The notes beneath the pieces are model-generated. The model was not told the DNA's origin and did not search any database. It was given only the letters and a program-made list of their open reading frames with translations. Both the position numbers and the translations under genes were made by a program. A stretch of DNA of 59,799 bases from Cohaesibacter sp. Its GTDB lineage: Bacteria; Pseudomonadota; Alphaproteobacteria; Rhizobiales; Cohaesibacteraceae. The DNA is taken from NCBI GenBank assembly GCA_025800105.1, contig JAOXSG010000310.1, positions 1 to 59,799 of the forward strand. The letters run 5' to 3'. Positions within the stretch are counted from its first letter, which is position 1; each line of letters starts with the position of its first letter. Shown here piece after piece: positions 1 to 8,416 of this stretch.

Positions 1-1
1 T

Positions 2-1726
2 CTCAATGAGCAGATGAAGGCCATTCAGAAGGAATTGGGTGATTCTGAAGAAGGCGGCGATGAGATTCGCGAGCTGGAGCAGGCCATTGAGAAAACCAAA
101 CTGTCCAAGGAAGCGCGTGAAAAGGCCGATGCAGAGCTGAAAAAGCTCAAGCAAATGAGCCCGATGTCGGCAGAAGCAACCGTTGTGCGCAATTATCTGG
201 ATTGGCTGATCGGTATCCCTTGGGGCAAGAAATCCCGCGTTAAAATTGATCTCGAAAAGGCCGAAGATGTTCTGGATACAGATCATTATGGTCTGGAAAA
301 GGTCAAGGAACGCATCGTTGAATATCTTGCGGTTCAAAAACGCACCAATAAACTCAAAGGCCCAATCCTGTGTCTGGTTGGCCCTCCGGGCGTTGGTAAA
401 ACCTCGCTGGGCAAATCAATTGCCAAGGCAACCGGGCGTGAATTTGTGCGTATGGCGCTTGGTGGTGTGCGCGATGAGGCCGAGATTCGCGGCCATCGCC
501 GGACCTATATCGGTTCCATGCCGGGCAAGGTTGTGCAATCCATGAAAAAGGCCAAAAAGGCTAATCCACTTTTCTTGCTGGATGAGATCGACAAGATGGG
601 CATGGATTTCCGTGGCGATCCGTCTTCCGCTTTGCTGGAAGTGCTCGATCCAGAGCAGAATCATGCATTCATGGATCACTATCTGGAAGTGGAATATGAT
701 CTGTCCAATGTCATGTTCATCACCACGGCCAATACGCTTAACATTCCTGCGCCTTTGATGGATCGTATGGAAGTCATCCGCATTGCCGGTTACACCGAAG
801 ATGAAAAGGTCGAAATTGCCCGTCGTCACCTGATTCCAAAAGCCATGAAGGATCATGGCCTGAAAGAGAAAGAATTTTCTCTTGATGACGGTGGTTTGCG
901 TATGGCGGTTCAGCGCTATACCCGCGAGGCGGGCGTGCGTAACCTTGAGCGCGAAATGATGAAATTGGCGCGCAAGGTGGTCAAAGAGCTTTTGATGAGT
1001 AAAAAAGACCGCATTGATGTGACCGTCGATAATCTTGAGGAGTTCCTTGGTGTTCCGCGCTTCCGCTTTGGTGAAGTGGAATCTGAGGATCAGGTCGGGG
1101 TTGTCACAGGCCTGGCCTGGACCGAAGTGGGCGGTGAATTGCTGACCATTGAGGGCGTCATGATGCCGGGTAAAGGCAAAATGACCGTGACAGGCAATTT
1201 GCGTGATGTGATGAAAGAATCCATTCAGGCGGCAGCCTCTTATGTGCGCTCCCGTGCGGTGGATTTTGGTGTCGAGCCTCCGGTCTTTGATCGCAAGGAT
1301 ATTCACGTTCATGTGCCGGAAGGCGCAACACCAAAAGATGGCCCATCCGCTGGTATCGCCATGGCAACAGCCATTGTCTCGCTGATGACAGGCATTGCTG
1401 TGCGCAAGGATATTGCCATGACAGGGGAAATCACCTTGCGTGGCCGTGTTCTGCCAATTGGCGGCTTGAAAGAGAAATTACTGGCGGCTCTGCGCGGTGG
1501 TATCAAGACCGTTCTGATCCCGGAAGAAAATGCCAAGGATTTGGCTGACATTCCAGATAATGTGAAGAATGAACTTGAGATTATTCCTGTATCCAATGTT
1601 GGTCAGGTGCTCGAACATGCTCTTATCTCCCAGCCTGTTGCGATTGAATGGGATGAAGCCGCCGCAGCACTTGAGAATAAGAGCGTGAATGCAGAGAATG
1701 AAACGTCATCATCATTGCAGCATTAA
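2..1726 (+). CDS. lon: Lon ATP-dependent protease, C-terminal part (5' end outside window)
   Basis: Lon is a cytosolic AAA+ serine protease that degrades misfolded and regulatory proteins. The reading frame is open from base 2 and begins inside the coiled-coil region before the ATPase ([13 protein letters not shown] is a Lon hallmark), so roughly the first quarter of the protein lies outside the window. About 574 residues are visible. The Walker A motif GPPGVGKT is encoded at 380-403 and Walker B (LFLLDEID) follows. The C-terminal protease domain has the Ser-Lys dyad: Ser in PKDGPSAG at 1346-1348 and Lys in GGLKEKLL at 1469-1471. The C-terminus ends in a short polar tail. A strong hairpin terminator follows, and hupB lies downstream in the same direction, the usual lon-hupB order. 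No damage is visible. Confidence 0.97.
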   Translation, partial: LNEQMKAIQKELGDSEEGGDEIRELEQAIEKTKLSKEAREKADAELKKLKQMSPMSAEATVVRNYLDWLIGIPWGKKSRVKIDLEKAEDVLDTDHYGLEKVKERIVEYLAVQKRTNKLKGPILCLVGPPGVGKTSLGKSIAKATGREFVRMALGGVRDEAEIRGHRRTYIGSMPGKVVQSMKKAKKANPLFLLDEIDKMGMDFRGDPSSALLEVLDPEQNHAFMDHYLEVEYDLSNVMFITTANTLNIPAPLMDRMEVIRIAGYTEDEKVEIARRHLIPKAMKDHGLKEKEFSLDDGGLRMAVQRYTREAGVRNLEREMMKLARKVVKELLMSKKDRIDVTVDNLEEFLGVPRFRFGEVESEDQVGVVTGLAWTEVGGELLTIEGVMMPGKGKMTVTGNLRDVMKESIQAAASYVRSRAVDFGVEPPVFDRKDIHVHVPEGATPKDGPSAGIAMATAIVSLMTGIAVRKDIAMTGEITLRGRVLPIGGLKEKLLAALRGGIKTVLIPEENAKDLADIPDNVKNELEIIPVSNVGQVLEHALISQPVAIEWDEAAAALENKSVNAENETSSSLQH

Positions 1727-1824
1727 AATCAGGCTGCTTTGATCTGTCGAAAAGCCCGGAAATCTGCGACTTGGTTGACAGGTTTCCGGCTGGACAGCGT
1801 TAAAAATTTGCGAAAGATTATGCC

Positions 1825-1860
1825 AAAAAGGCGCATCTGTACTCAGATGCGCCTTTTTAA
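1825..1860 (+). terminator. Intrinsic terminator after lon
   Basis: A perfect 15-bp inverted repeat (AAAAAGGCGCATCTG at 1825-1839 and its complement at 1844-1858) has a TACT loop and ends in a T run. It sits about 100 bp past the lon stop codon. The A/T ends make it bidirectional in principle, but only lon reads into it. The rest of the lon-hupB gap (1861-2057) has no gene and should hold the hupB promoter, which I could not place with confidence. Confidence 0.9.
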
Positions 1861-2057
1861 CGAAAGGTCAAGCATTCTTTTTTGTTTAAAGCGTTGAAAA
1901 TGGCAGAAATCTGCGAATTTTGACCTTGATTTCTGAGTGATTTCGCCAGATTGTCCCATATCACGTCTGAAAATGAATCTGTTCGATTTGATTCTGAGGA
2001 CGAAGAATTGCCTGATTGCTAAGGGGCATTCGTTGTGAAATCGAGAAGGAAGAAACT

Positions 2058-2333
2058 ATGAATAAGAATGAGTTGATCTCTGCTGTTGCTGACAAGTCTG
2101 GTCTGACTAAAGCGCAGGCTGGCGATGCAGTGGATGCATTGTTCGACACCATCTCTTCCACCTTGAAGGGTGGTGACGAAGTTCGGATTATCGGCTTTGG
2201 CAATTTCTCTGTAACCGAGCGTGCTGCGACTGAAGGCCGTAACCCCCGCACTGGTGAAACCATTCAGATTCCAGCCTCCAAGACCCCTAAATTCAAGGCT
2301 GGTAAAGGCCTGAAGGATGCTGTGAACGGCTAA
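2058..2333 (+). CDS. hupB: DNA-binding protein HU
   Basis: HU is a small dimeric histone-like protein that bends and compacts DNA in the nucleoid. The 91-residue product has the family's normal length. It starts MNKNELISAVADKSGL and carries the DNA-binding arm with the RNPRTGE and PASKTPKF motifs near the C-terminus. ATG 2058 was chosen over an upstream in-frame ATG at 2016 because it has a good ribosome binding site (AAGGAAGAA at 2046-2054) and matches where the family starts. The gene is monocistronic, following lon with its own terminator downstream. Confidence 0.96.
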   Translation: MNKNELISAVADKSGLTKAQAGDAVDALFDTISSTLKGGDEVRIIGFGNFSVTERAATEGRNPRTGETIQIPASKTPKFKAGKGLKDAVNG

Positions 2334-2355
2334 TTTGCCTTCGCTGATTGATTTG

Positions 2356-2390
2356 AAACCCTCGGTTCCCGCAAGGACCGGGGGTTTTTT
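2356..2390 (+). terminator. Intrinsic terminator after hupB
   Basis: AAACCCTCGG at 2356-2365 pairs with CCGGGGGTTT at 2378-2387 (one G-T pair), followed directly by a T run. It lies 22 bp after the hupB stop codon. Confidence 0.9.
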
Positions 2391-2467
2391 ATTGCAAGAA
2401 ATGCGTCATATGAATATTCGCATCCACAGAAATTCATCCATCCTGTAAGATCTGTTCAAATTTTAAT

Positions 2468-2496
2468 TTGACTATTATAGTCATATTATATTTATA
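2468..2496 (+). promoter_or_regulatory. Promoter with overlapping RirA-type iron operator
   Basis: TGACTATTATAGTCA at 2469-2483 is a perfect palindrome of the form TGA-N9-TCA, the consensus of the iron-responsive operator bound by the rhizobial iron repressor RirA. It overlaps a -35-like TTGACT (2468-2473). A -10-like TTTATA (2491-2496) follows with a 17-bp spacer. Binding here would occlude RNA polymerase when iron is plentiful. The first gene of an iron-type ABC importer starts 62 bp downstream, which fits. The operator assignment rests on motif and context; RirA itself is not in the window. Confidence 0.65.
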
Positions 2497-2557
2497 GGCG
2501 GGTATCTATCAAGCAATAGCATCGTCTACAGACTTTGACTCTGTTAAAGGATATCCC

Positions 2558-3712
2558 ATGAAAATCAATATTTTAAGCAGGTTTATGGCCAAAATAGCCA
2601 TGACGGTTGGTCTTGTTGCTGCTTTTAGTGCAGCGCCCGCTTTGGCAGAAAAAATCACCGTGACTGATATTGCCGGCCGCACGGTCAGCGTTGAGAAAAA
2701 TCCATCCAAAATCATTTTGGGGGAAGGGCGCATGATTTATTCCATTGCGCTGCTGGATCGCGAAGACCCTTTCAAGCGTATTGTGGGATGGAAAGATGAT
2801 CTGATCAAATATGACCCGGATCATTATCGTAAATATAAAGCCAAATTCCCAACCATAGACAAGATCCAGAATTTCGGTAGCCCTTATTCCAGCGAATTCA
2901 GTCTGGAAGCGGTTGTTGCCTCTGGGGCGCAAATGGTTGTGCTTAATCTTGGCAAATTGTTGCAGGCGCAAGAAAGCGGCTTGCTGGAAAAGCTGGACAA
3001 GGCCGGGGTTGCGGTTCTGTTTGTTGATTTCCGCCAGCGTCCAACCCAGAATACCGTGCCAAGCTTGCAGCTTTTGGGCCGCGTTCTGGATCGTCGCGAT
3101 CAGGCGGATGAATTTATCGATTTCTATATCCAGAATATGCAGACAGTGCTGAACCGGGTTGAGAAAATCAAGGAAGAGAACAAGCCCGTTGTCTTTATTG
3201 AGCGTGCGGCTGGTTATAACCCAGATAAATGTTGCAGCACATTTGGCGAGGCCAATCTTGGCCGTCTGGTGACTTTGGCTGGTGGGGCCAATTGGGGCAG
3301 CAAGAAATTCTCTGGCCATGGTGGCAAGGTCAATCCTGAATCTATCTTTGTTGACAATCCAGATGTGATCATTGGCACAGGTGCCAACTGGGCTGAGGCC
3401 AATCCATCAACCGCCGCTGTTTTGTTTGGCTATGAAGCCAATGACAAAATGGTGCAAGAGCGCCTCGGTGCCTTGGCAGCGCGTAAAGGCTGGGGCGAGC
3501 TGAAAGCCGTGAAAGATGGTCAATTCCGCTCCATCTATCATCAATTCTATAACAGCCCTTACCATTTTGTGGCGTTACAGACATTTGCCAAATGGTTCTA
3601 TCCTGATCAATTCTCCGATGTTGAGCCGAATGAGACCTTTAAAGAGCTGCATGATCGCTTCTTGCCGATCGATTATAGCGGTGTCTTTTGGGGCACTTTG
3701 AACAACAAATAA
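2558..3712 (+). CDS. Periplasmic substrate-binding protein of iron/siderophore ABC importer
   Basis: This is a 384-residue exported binding protein of the helical-backbone metal-receptor (Peripla_BP_2, FepB/BtuF-like) class that would deliver an iron chelate to the membrane permease. A signal peptide covers residues 1-30, with predicted cleavage after APALA. The mature protein opens with KITVTDIAGRTVSVEK, the usual first strand of this class. The protein is longer than FepB or FhuD and has an insertion with several aromatic and charged residues (about residues 85-110), so the substrate may be unusual; ferric siderophore or haem are both possible. It is the first gene of the operon, followed by the permease and ATPase. 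A RirA-like operator upstream suggests iron-repressed expression. No TonB-dependent receptor gene is present in the window. Confidence 0.82.
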   Translation: MKINILSRFMAKIAMTVGLVAAFSAAPALAEKITVTDIAGRTVSVEKNPSKIILGEGRMIYSIALLDREDPFKRIVGWKDDLIKYDPDHYRKYKAKFPTIDKIQNFGSPYSSEFSLEAVVASGAQMVVLNLGKLLQAQESGLLEKLDKAGVAVLFVDFRQRPTQNTVPSLQLLGRVLDRRDQADEFIDFYIQNMQTVLNRVEKIKEENKPVVFIERAAGYNPDKCCSTFGEANLGRLVTLAGGANWGSKKFSGHGGKVNPESIFVDNPDVIIGTGANWAEANPSTAAVLFGYEANDKMVQERLGALAARKGWGELKAVKDGQFRSIYHQFYNSPYHFVALQTFAKWFYPDQFSDVEPNETFKELHDRFLPIDYSGVFWGTLNNK

Positions 3713-3730
3713 GGCTTCTTGCCTTTGTTG

Positions 3731-3770
3731 GCCCTGTTCGATTGTTGATCGAGCAGGGCTTTTGTCTTTT
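3731..3770 (+). terminator. Hairpin with T-rich tail between binding protein and permease genes
   Basis: GCCCTGTTCGAT (3731-3742) pairs with ATCGAGCAGGGC (3748-3759) with one G-T pair, followed by TTTTTGTCTTTT. The structure looks like an intrinsic terminator but lies inside the operon. It may act as a partial terminator or as a 3' stabiliser that leaves more binding-protein mRNA than permease mRNA, as is common in periplasmic-binding-protein operons. Confidence 0.65.
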
Positions 3771-3784
3771 CAGGAGATGATTTG

Positions 3785-4846
3785 ATGGCATATGTGATAG
3801 ACAGCGATCACATGCAGGCGCGCTATCGCTCCCAGATTGCCCGGCGGTTTGGCATTCTGGCGGTGGTTTTTGCGCTTTTGGTGGTGAGTTTTCTCATTGA
3901 TATCACCAACGGCCCGGGAGATTTCCCTCTTGGTGTGATCTGGGATGTTTTGTTGGATAAAAGCGCCCATGGCGTGAAAATGGAAGTGGTGATCTGGGAT
4001 TATCGCATCGCAATTGCGGTGACCGCTATTGTGGTCGGGGCAATTTTATCTGTTGCCGGTGCCCAGATGCAGACCATTTTGAACAACCCATTAGCCGAGC
4101 CTTTTACCCTTGGGGTCTCTTCTGCAGCCAGTTTTGGCGCATCTCTCGCCATTGTATTGGGTTGGAGCATCATACCCAATGTCGGACACCTGATTGTCAC
4201 TCTGAATGCTTTTATCTTCGCGCTTGGCACATGCGGCTTCATCCTCTTTGCCACGCGCCTGAAGGGGGTAGGGGCCGAAACCATGATTTTGTTCGGTATC
4301 GCTATCTTCTTCACTTTCAACGCCGCCTTGGCGATGATGCAATATATTGCCTCAGAAGATCAGTTGGCCCGGATTATTTTCTGGATGATGGGCTCTCTGT
4401 CCCGCGCCAGTTGGGATAAAATTTCCATCGCCGCTGTCTTGCTGGCAATTGCCATTCCGTTTTCTCTGATCCGCACATGGCAATTGACGGCACTGCGGAT
4501 GGGAGAGGAAAGCGCGGTCAGTCTGGGGATTGATGTGGCACGCCTGCGCATTGAAATGCTGATTCTGATTTCTTTCTTGGCCGCAACAGCCGTGGCCTTT
4601 GTTGGCACGGTCGGCTTTATCGGTCTTGTAGGGCCTCATATTGCCCGAATGATTGTGGGCGAAGATCAGCGCTTCTTCATTCCTTTATCTGCCCTTGTGG
4701 GCGCGCTTGCCATGTCGATCACATCCATTGTCAGCAAGACCATTACGCCAGGTGTGATTTATCCGGTTGGCATTATCACGGCTTTGATTGGGGTGCCCGT
4801 TTTCGTGTCGGTGATTCTCTCGACAAGAAAGGAGCGTTTGTCATGA
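3785..4846 (+). CDS. FecCD-family ABC transporter permease
   Basis: This 353-residue inner-membrane protein belongs to the FecCD/BtuC permease family, which forms the channel of siderophore, haem and B12 importers. It has about ten hydrophobic segments. The family motif around GAQMQTILNNPLAEP (about residues 95-110) and the conserved GLVGPHIARM segment near residue 280, which contacts the ATPase, are present. ATG 3785 is preferred over TTG 3782 because CAGGAGA at 3771-3777 sits at a good distance. The stop codon overlaps the next gene's start (ATGA at 4843-4846), so translation of permease and ATPase is probably coupled. Confidence 0.9.
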   Translation: MAYVIDSDHMQARYRSQIARRFGILAVVFALLVVSFLIDITNGPGDFPLGVIWDVLLDKSAHGVKMEVVIWDYRIAIAVTAIVVGAILSVAGAQMQTILNNPLAEPFTLGVSSAASFGASLAIVLGWSIIPNVGHLIVTLNAFIFALGTCGFILFATRLKGVGAETMILFGIAIFFTFNAALAMMQYIASEDQLARIIFWMMGSLSRASWDKISIAAVLLAIAIPFSLIRTWQLTALRMGEESAVSLGIDVARLRIEMLILISFLAATAVAFVGTVGFIGLVGPHIARMIVGEDQRFFIPLSALVGALAMSITSIVSKTITPGVIYPVGIITALIGVPVFVSVILSTRKERLS

Positions 4847-5613
4847 CATTGCAAATTTCGGATCTGTCAGCAGGCTATGGCAAAAAGCTGATTTTACAGG
4901 ATATATGCCTTGATAAGATCAAGCCGGGCCATTTTGTCGGCGTGATTGGTCCCAATGCGGCGGGAAAATCGACTTTTTTCAAGAGTTTGACGGGGATTTT
5001 AAAGCCCCAATCAGGGGCTATTACCCTTGATGGGCAAAATGTTGTGGCCATGCGCCGCAAACAAAGAGCTGCGAAAATTGCCTATATGCCGCAAAGTGTG
5101 GGCTGCAATGCGGCCCTTACAGTCTTTGAAAGCGTTTTGCTGGCCTTGAAACAAACCAGTGGCTGGCGCGTCGATCAGGACAATTTGCGTGAAGTGTCCG
5201 AAGTGCTGACCATGCTGGGGCTCTCGCATTTGTCCGATAAAGGCATTGGGGCGCTCAGTGGCGGGCAGTCGCAAATGGTGGCTGTGGCGCAGGTTCTGGT
5301 GCGAAAGCCAAAGCTTTTGCTGCTGGATGAGCCAACCAGTGCACTGGATCTTCACCACCAATTATCGATTCTGACTGCCATTCGCGATGCGGCATCCCGT
5401 TTTGATATGATTGTGATGGCCGCTTTGCATGATTTGAATCTGGCAGCGAAATTTTGTGATCGTCTTGTCTTGATCCGCGATGGCCGAATCTTGGCTGATG
5501 GAGAGCCGCGTGAGATACTGGGCCTAGAGGCGATTGAGGAGACCTATAATATTCAGGCTTCCATCGAACAGACAAAGAGCGGCACTTATTATGTAGATGC
5601 GCGCTTGCCCTAA
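4843..5613 (+). CDS. ABC transporter ATP-binding protein (iron-siderophore type)
   Basis: This 256-residue cytosolic ATPase powers the importer encoded by the two preceding genes. Walker A is GPNAAGKST (residues 36-44), the signature is LSGGQSQ (139-145), and Walker B is LLLLDEPTSALD (158-169), followed by the switch histidine in AALHDLNLAAKF. The order and spacing are typical of FepC/FhuC-type ATPases. Its start codon overlaps the permease stop by 4 bp. No strong terminator follows; only an imperfect hairpin (5633-5664) lies before the convergent tRNA gene. Confidence 0.93.
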   Translation: MTLQISDLSAGYGKKLILQDICLDKIKPGHFVGVIGPNAAGKSTFFKSLTGILKPQSGAITLDGQNVVAMRRKQRAAKIAYMPQSVGCNAALTVFESVLLALKQTSGWRVDQDNLREVSEVLTMLGLSHLSDKGIGALSGGQSQMVAVAQVLVRKPKLLLLDEPTSALDLHHQLSILTAIRDAASRFDMIVMAALHDLNLAAKFCDRLVLIRDGRILADGEPREILGLEAIEETYNIQASIEQTKSGTYYVDARLP

Positions 5614-5632
5614 ATCGGGCACGAAGATTTAT

Positions 5633-5664
5633 CGGGCTTGTTATCGATCAGGAGAGCAAGCCCG
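5633..5664 (+). terminator. Weak hairpin after the iron ABC operon
   Basis: CGGGCTTG (5633-5640) and CAAGCCCG (5657-5664) form an 8-bp stem with a 16-nt loop. There is no T run, so this is at best a Rho-assisted or RNA-stabilising hairpin at the end of the importer operon. Confidence 0.35.
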
Positions 5665-5737
5665 GTCAGACTACCAATGACCATAAGAGCGCAAAACCGC
5701 CATATGCCGTTCTATAACATTCAATTTTAAGGAAAAA

Positions 5738-5814
5738 TGGTGGGTGATGAGAGATTCGAACTCCCGACCCTCTCGGTGTAAACGAGATGCTCTGACCAGC
5801 TGAGCTAATCACCC
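5738..5814 (-). tRNA. tRNA-Val (anticodon TAC)
   Basis: Read on the minus strand from 5814, the sequence folds as a full cloverleaf: acceptor GGGTGAT/ATCACCC, D arm GCTC/GAGC, anticodon stem TCTCG/CGAGA with loop TTTACAC (anticodon TAC), and T loop TTCGAAT. The 3' CCA is encoded (5738-5740). It is convergent with the iron ABC operon. Confidence 0.97.
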
Positions 5815-5836
5815 TCACGTCTTATCGTGTGAGGTG

Positions 5837-5865
5837 CTTTTAGAAGTTGGGGAACGGACTTGCAA
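5837..5865 (-). promoter_or_regulatory. Probable tRNA-Val promoter
   Basis: On the minus strand TTGCAA (5860-5865) and TAAAAG (5837-5842) are separated by 17 bp, ending about 22 bp before the mature tRNA 5' end. The position and spacing are right for a stable-RNA promoter, but the -10 is a weak match. Confidence 0.45.
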
Positions 5866-6163
5866 CAAAAAAATGACAGAGATTTTTATTCTCTGGGGAA
5901 ATGTGCATATCTGATAATCAGGCGGTCTTGTCGATAGGGCTGCATTGATCAGGTTATCGATCCCTGTGAAGGGGGAATTGATATCTGTCGATTCCGGTTT
6001 CTCTTTCAAACTGTTGATTTTTGGTTCTTTGTTCTTTGCCTCTTGGGAAGATGGCCAAACAAGGGGCGTAAAATATCACACTCGTCCACATCCGATTTTT
6101 TGCGGCTTTCTGCCAGTTTGTCATATAGATGTGAAATACACACAGAAAGAATTTGCTCTATGC
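5866..6163. other. Intergenic stretch between divergent tRNA genes, nothing recognised
   Basis: About 300 bp lie between the tRNA-Val and tRNA-Asp promoters. Open frames here are short, have no convincing ribosome binding site and no recognisable family. I see no repeat or structured RNA. Confidence 0.5.
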
Positions 6164-6192
6164 TTGACTTCACACCACCAGCGTCGTATTTC
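6164..6192 (+). promoter_or_regulatory. Probable tRNA-Asp promoter
   Basis: TTGACT (6164-6169, preceded by C as in alphaproteobacterial promoters) and TATTTC (6187-6192) are spaced by 17 bp. Transcription would start near 6199, about 50 bp before the tRNA. Confidence 0.5.
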
Positions 6193-6250
6193 AGCGCCAC
6201 TCCACACGAACGGAGCGCTTCAAAAGTGTTTCTTCTTGTGGCCCGGGTAG

Positions 6251-6327
6251 GGGGGTGTAGCTCAGTTGGTTAGAGCGTCGGCCTGTCACGCCGAAGGTCG
6301 CGGGTTCGAGTCCCGTCACTCTCGCCA
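6251..6327 (+). tRNA. tRNA-Asp (anticodon GTC)
   Basis: The cloverleaf has acceptor GGGGGTG/CACTCTC (two G-T pairs), D arm GCTC/GAGC, anticodon stem TCGGC/GCCGA with loop CTGTCAC (anticodon GTC), T loop TTCGAGT, discriminator G and an encoded CCA (6325-6327). A terminator follows 10 bp later. Confidence 0.97.
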
Positions 6328-6337
6328 CTTCTTTTCG

Positions 6338-6370
6338 AACGCCTGCTCTTTTAGAGTGAGGCGTTTTTTT
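6338..6370 (+). terminator. Intrinsic terminator of tRNA-Asp
   Basis: AACGCCT (6338-6344) pairs with AGGCGTT (6359-6365), with inner CTCT/AGAG pairs and a tail of seven T residues. Confidence 0.88.
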
Positions 6371-6395
6371 GTGTTTGAAAAGAGCGGATGCAAAA

Positions 6396-6424
6396 GTCAA
6401 ACCCCACTTGCATCAAGTGGGGTT
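6396..6424 (-). terminator. Intrinsic terminator of the PfkB-family kinase gene
   Basis: A perfect 11-bp inverted repeat, AACCCCACTTG (6400-6410) and its complement (6414-6424), has a 3-nt loop. On the minus strand it is followed by a T-rich stretch. It lies 13 bp past the kinase stop codon. Confidence 0.8.
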
Positions 6425-6436
6425 CGCTCGATCCGT

Positions 6437-7540
6437 TTATTGCGCCCATGGCCAGAATTGTACGGGCAATTGATCCATATAAGTGTCAAAGCGCTCTTGC
6501 AATTGTGCCATTGAGAGAAGGCCTGTTTGGGTGTCCACATGCTCCACAACGCTGGATGCATTAAGGGTAGCCAGCTGTAACGCTTTGGCTGGCTCTGTGC
6601 CAGCTGCCAACAGGGCGCCGGATGTTGAGGTGAAGCTGTCGCCAGCCCCTGCCGTGCCTTTGACTTCTGTTTTCAGGATAGGGCAGTGATAAAGGCCATC
6701 TTTTGTGCCCAGATAAGCACCGCCGGTTCCATCCGTGATCAGAATATTCTTGCATCCCAATGCCTGTAGCAAGCTCATAAAGCCCGCCAGCGTGCAATGA
6801 TGGTGATCTTTGAGCAGCCCGCGAGACAAGAGGCCGGATGTGTGCGCTTCATGGCTCTGAATGGCTTTGATCTGGCTTTTGGTGTCTTGCGTCATCAAAA
6901 GGGGCAGCAGTGTTTCGGCTTCATGACGGTTGATATTGATCAGATCCAGATAGGAAAGCGTTTCCAGCAATTCTTTGCCTTTGCGGGTGATTTGGCGTTT
7001 GCCGGGATTGGCAACCACAAAGGCACCTGTCGCTTTGCCTTGTTTGACGATGGCCGGGAAGGCATCGGCAGATTCGTTGGACATGGGGGCGATATGGAGC
7101 AATTCAATGCCTTCAAAAAGCGAAGGAGTGATATCGCGCTCTGTGATCAGGCAATTTGCGCCGCGCATGGTAAAGATGGAGGCATTGCGATCATGCGAGG
7201 CAATCATCACAGAGCGCCCCGTTGTCGCCTTGTCTGTTTGCATAATCTGGTTGGAATGAAGCTTTTCGCTGTCCAATAAGGCCAGAACCTGTTTGCCTTC
7301 CAAATCCTTGCCAATCTTGACGATCGGGCGGGTTTCATGCCCTAGTCTTGCAAGGGCAACAGCTGCATTGATGGCGCCGCCGCCGACATGGGTTGTGATA
7401 TTAAGCGCGTCGATTTTGCGCCCCTGTTCCAGCATCAGAAAGGAATTGTCGGCATTGGTCATGGCAATGCGTTCGATGTCGTGATCGGCAACAATGGTGA
7501 TGATGTCGATCATGGCGGAGCCAATGGTAGCTGTTTTCAT
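6437..7540 (-). CDS. PfkB-family (ribokinase-like) carbohydrate kinase
   Basis: This 367-residue cytosolic kinase would phosphorylate a sugar, sugar acid or nucleoside with ATP. The N-terminal glycine-rich PfkB signature is GGGAINAAVALARLG (about residues 53-67). The C-terminal signature contains the catalytic base in GAGDSF (about 298-303), which also forms the anion hole. The substrate cannot be read from sequence; ribokinase, adenosine kinase and 2-keto-3-deoxygluconate kinase-like proteins share these motifs. The protein is slightly longer than ribokinase (about 310), owing to an insertion around residues 220-260. It stands alone, divergent from the nuo operon, with AAAGG shortly before the ATG and its own terminator. 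Confidence 0.88.
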   Translation of the reverse strand: MKTATIGSAMIDIITIVADHDIERIAMTNADNSFLMLEQGRKIDALNITTHVGGGAINAAVALARLGHETRPIVKIGKDLEGKQVLALLDSEKLHSNQIMQTDKATTGRSVMIASHDRNASIFTMRGANCLITERDITPSLFEGIELLHIAPMSNESADAFPAIVKQGKATGAFVVANPGKRQITRKGKELLETLSYLDLININRHEAETLLPLLMTQDTKSQIKAIQSHEAHTSGLLSRGLLKDHHHCTLAGFMSLLQALGCKNILITDGTGGAYLGTKDGLYHCPILKTEVKGTAGAGDSFTSTSGALLAAGTEPAKALQLATLNASSVVEHVDTQTGLLSMAQLQERFDTYMDQLPVQFWPWAQ

Positions 7541-8050
7541 TGTTTATACCTTTGAGGGCGGGCATTTTATGGTCAGGTTATGCGCTGATAGTTCTGGATC
7601 AAGTGAAAAGACTTGCCTTTTGAAAAATAATTTACCACCCGATCAGCTCCAGAGGCGTCATGCAGGCGTATAAAAGACAAAATAATCTATTATTGAATGA
7701 TGTGGATGTATGGTCGTGAAAAGCAGAGAAAGCCATCACAATGATTTTGGTCAAAGGATGACAGTCAGCTTTTGCTAAGGTAAGCTGAGGGTGTTTATTT
7801 GCTCATCAATGCAAGGTCAGGTTAGTCACAGGACCACTGGATCGATAGTCTAATATGGTTTGAAATGTGACCAAATTTCACACTTTCACTTGCCTCTGGA
7901 CGAGTGCTGTTATAAGCGTTTGCATCAAGAAGGGTGTTGTCAGATTTCCCTGATAGGCTCTTTGTTTTGTTTTGAAAGCCCGAATTGTTTCTTGATTTTA
8001 TTGGGAGACACAAGACTGACCATCTTGTCGGGATTGAGGACCGTACCATT
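7541..8050. other. Intergenic region between divergent sugar kinase and nuo operon
   Basis: These 510 bp contain no supportable gene and must hold the promoters of both flanking units. For nuo, a possible but poor promoter is TTGCCT (7890-7895) with TATAAG (7911-7916), at only 15 bp spacing. Just upstream is TGTGA-N7-TCACA (7866-7882), which resembles a CRP-family half-site pair but has one base too many in the spacer. The nuoA ribosome binding site GAGGA is at 8036-8040. Confidence 0.45.
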
Positions 8051-8416
8051 ATGGAAGACCTGTTAAGGGAATATCTTCCCATCATTATCTTCATTGGTAT
8101 CTCGCTTGTTATCGGACTGGCGTTGCTTATATCCCCATTCCTTCTTGCCTATAAAAATCCCGACCCGGAAAAGTTATCGGCATATGAATGTGGCTTTAAT
8201 GCCTTTGATGATGCGCGTATGACCTTTGATGTGCGCTTCTATCTTGTTGCCATTCTCTTCATCATTTTTGATTTGGAAGTCGCTTTCCTGTTTCCCTGGG
8301 CTGTTGCCTTTGGCGATTTGGGGATGTTCGGCTTTGTGTCGATGATGATTTTCCTTGCAGTGCTGACCATCGGCTTCATCTATGAATGGAAGAAGGGGGC
8401 TTTGGAATGGGATTGA
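8051..8416 (+). CDS. nuoA: NADH-quinone oxidoreductase subunit A
   Basis: NuoA is a small membrane subunit at the junction between the peripheral and membrane arms of respiratory complex I. The 121-residue product has three membrane segments and the conserved loop [23 protein letters not shown] (partly shown) with the family's exposed cysteine next to EC-G. ATG 8051 was chosen because the family starts at [10 protein letters not shown] and GAGGA lies 10 bp upstream; a longer in-frame start at 7985 adds residues not seen in the family. It is the first gene of the nuo operon, and its end overlaps nuoB by 10 bp. Confidence 0.96.
   Translation: MEDLLREYLPIIIFIGISLVIGLALLISPFLLAYKNPDPEKLSAYECGFNAFDDARMTFDVRFYLVAILFIIFDLEVAFLFPWAVAFGDLGMFGFVSMMIFLAVLTIGFIYEWKKGALEWD

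Noticed and set aside
416-1312. Long open frame on the minus strand inside lon
   Set aside because: It is antisense to a well-conserved lon coding region, is rich in His and rare-pattern residues typical of shadow frames, and has no recognisable domain. Similar antisense frames inside nuoF, proS, dnaE, gltA and lpxD were rejected for the same reason.
5945-6250. 101-codon plus-strand frame between the tRNA genes
   Set aside because: It has no ribosome binding site and no recognisable family, and it runs across the tRNA-Asp promoter up to the first base of the tRNA.
7866-7882. CRP/FNR-like palindrome TGTGA-N7-TCACA upstream of nuo
   Set aside because: The spacer is 7 rather than 6 bases, the match is to a motif of uncertain use in Rhizobiales, and the nearby promoter is weak.
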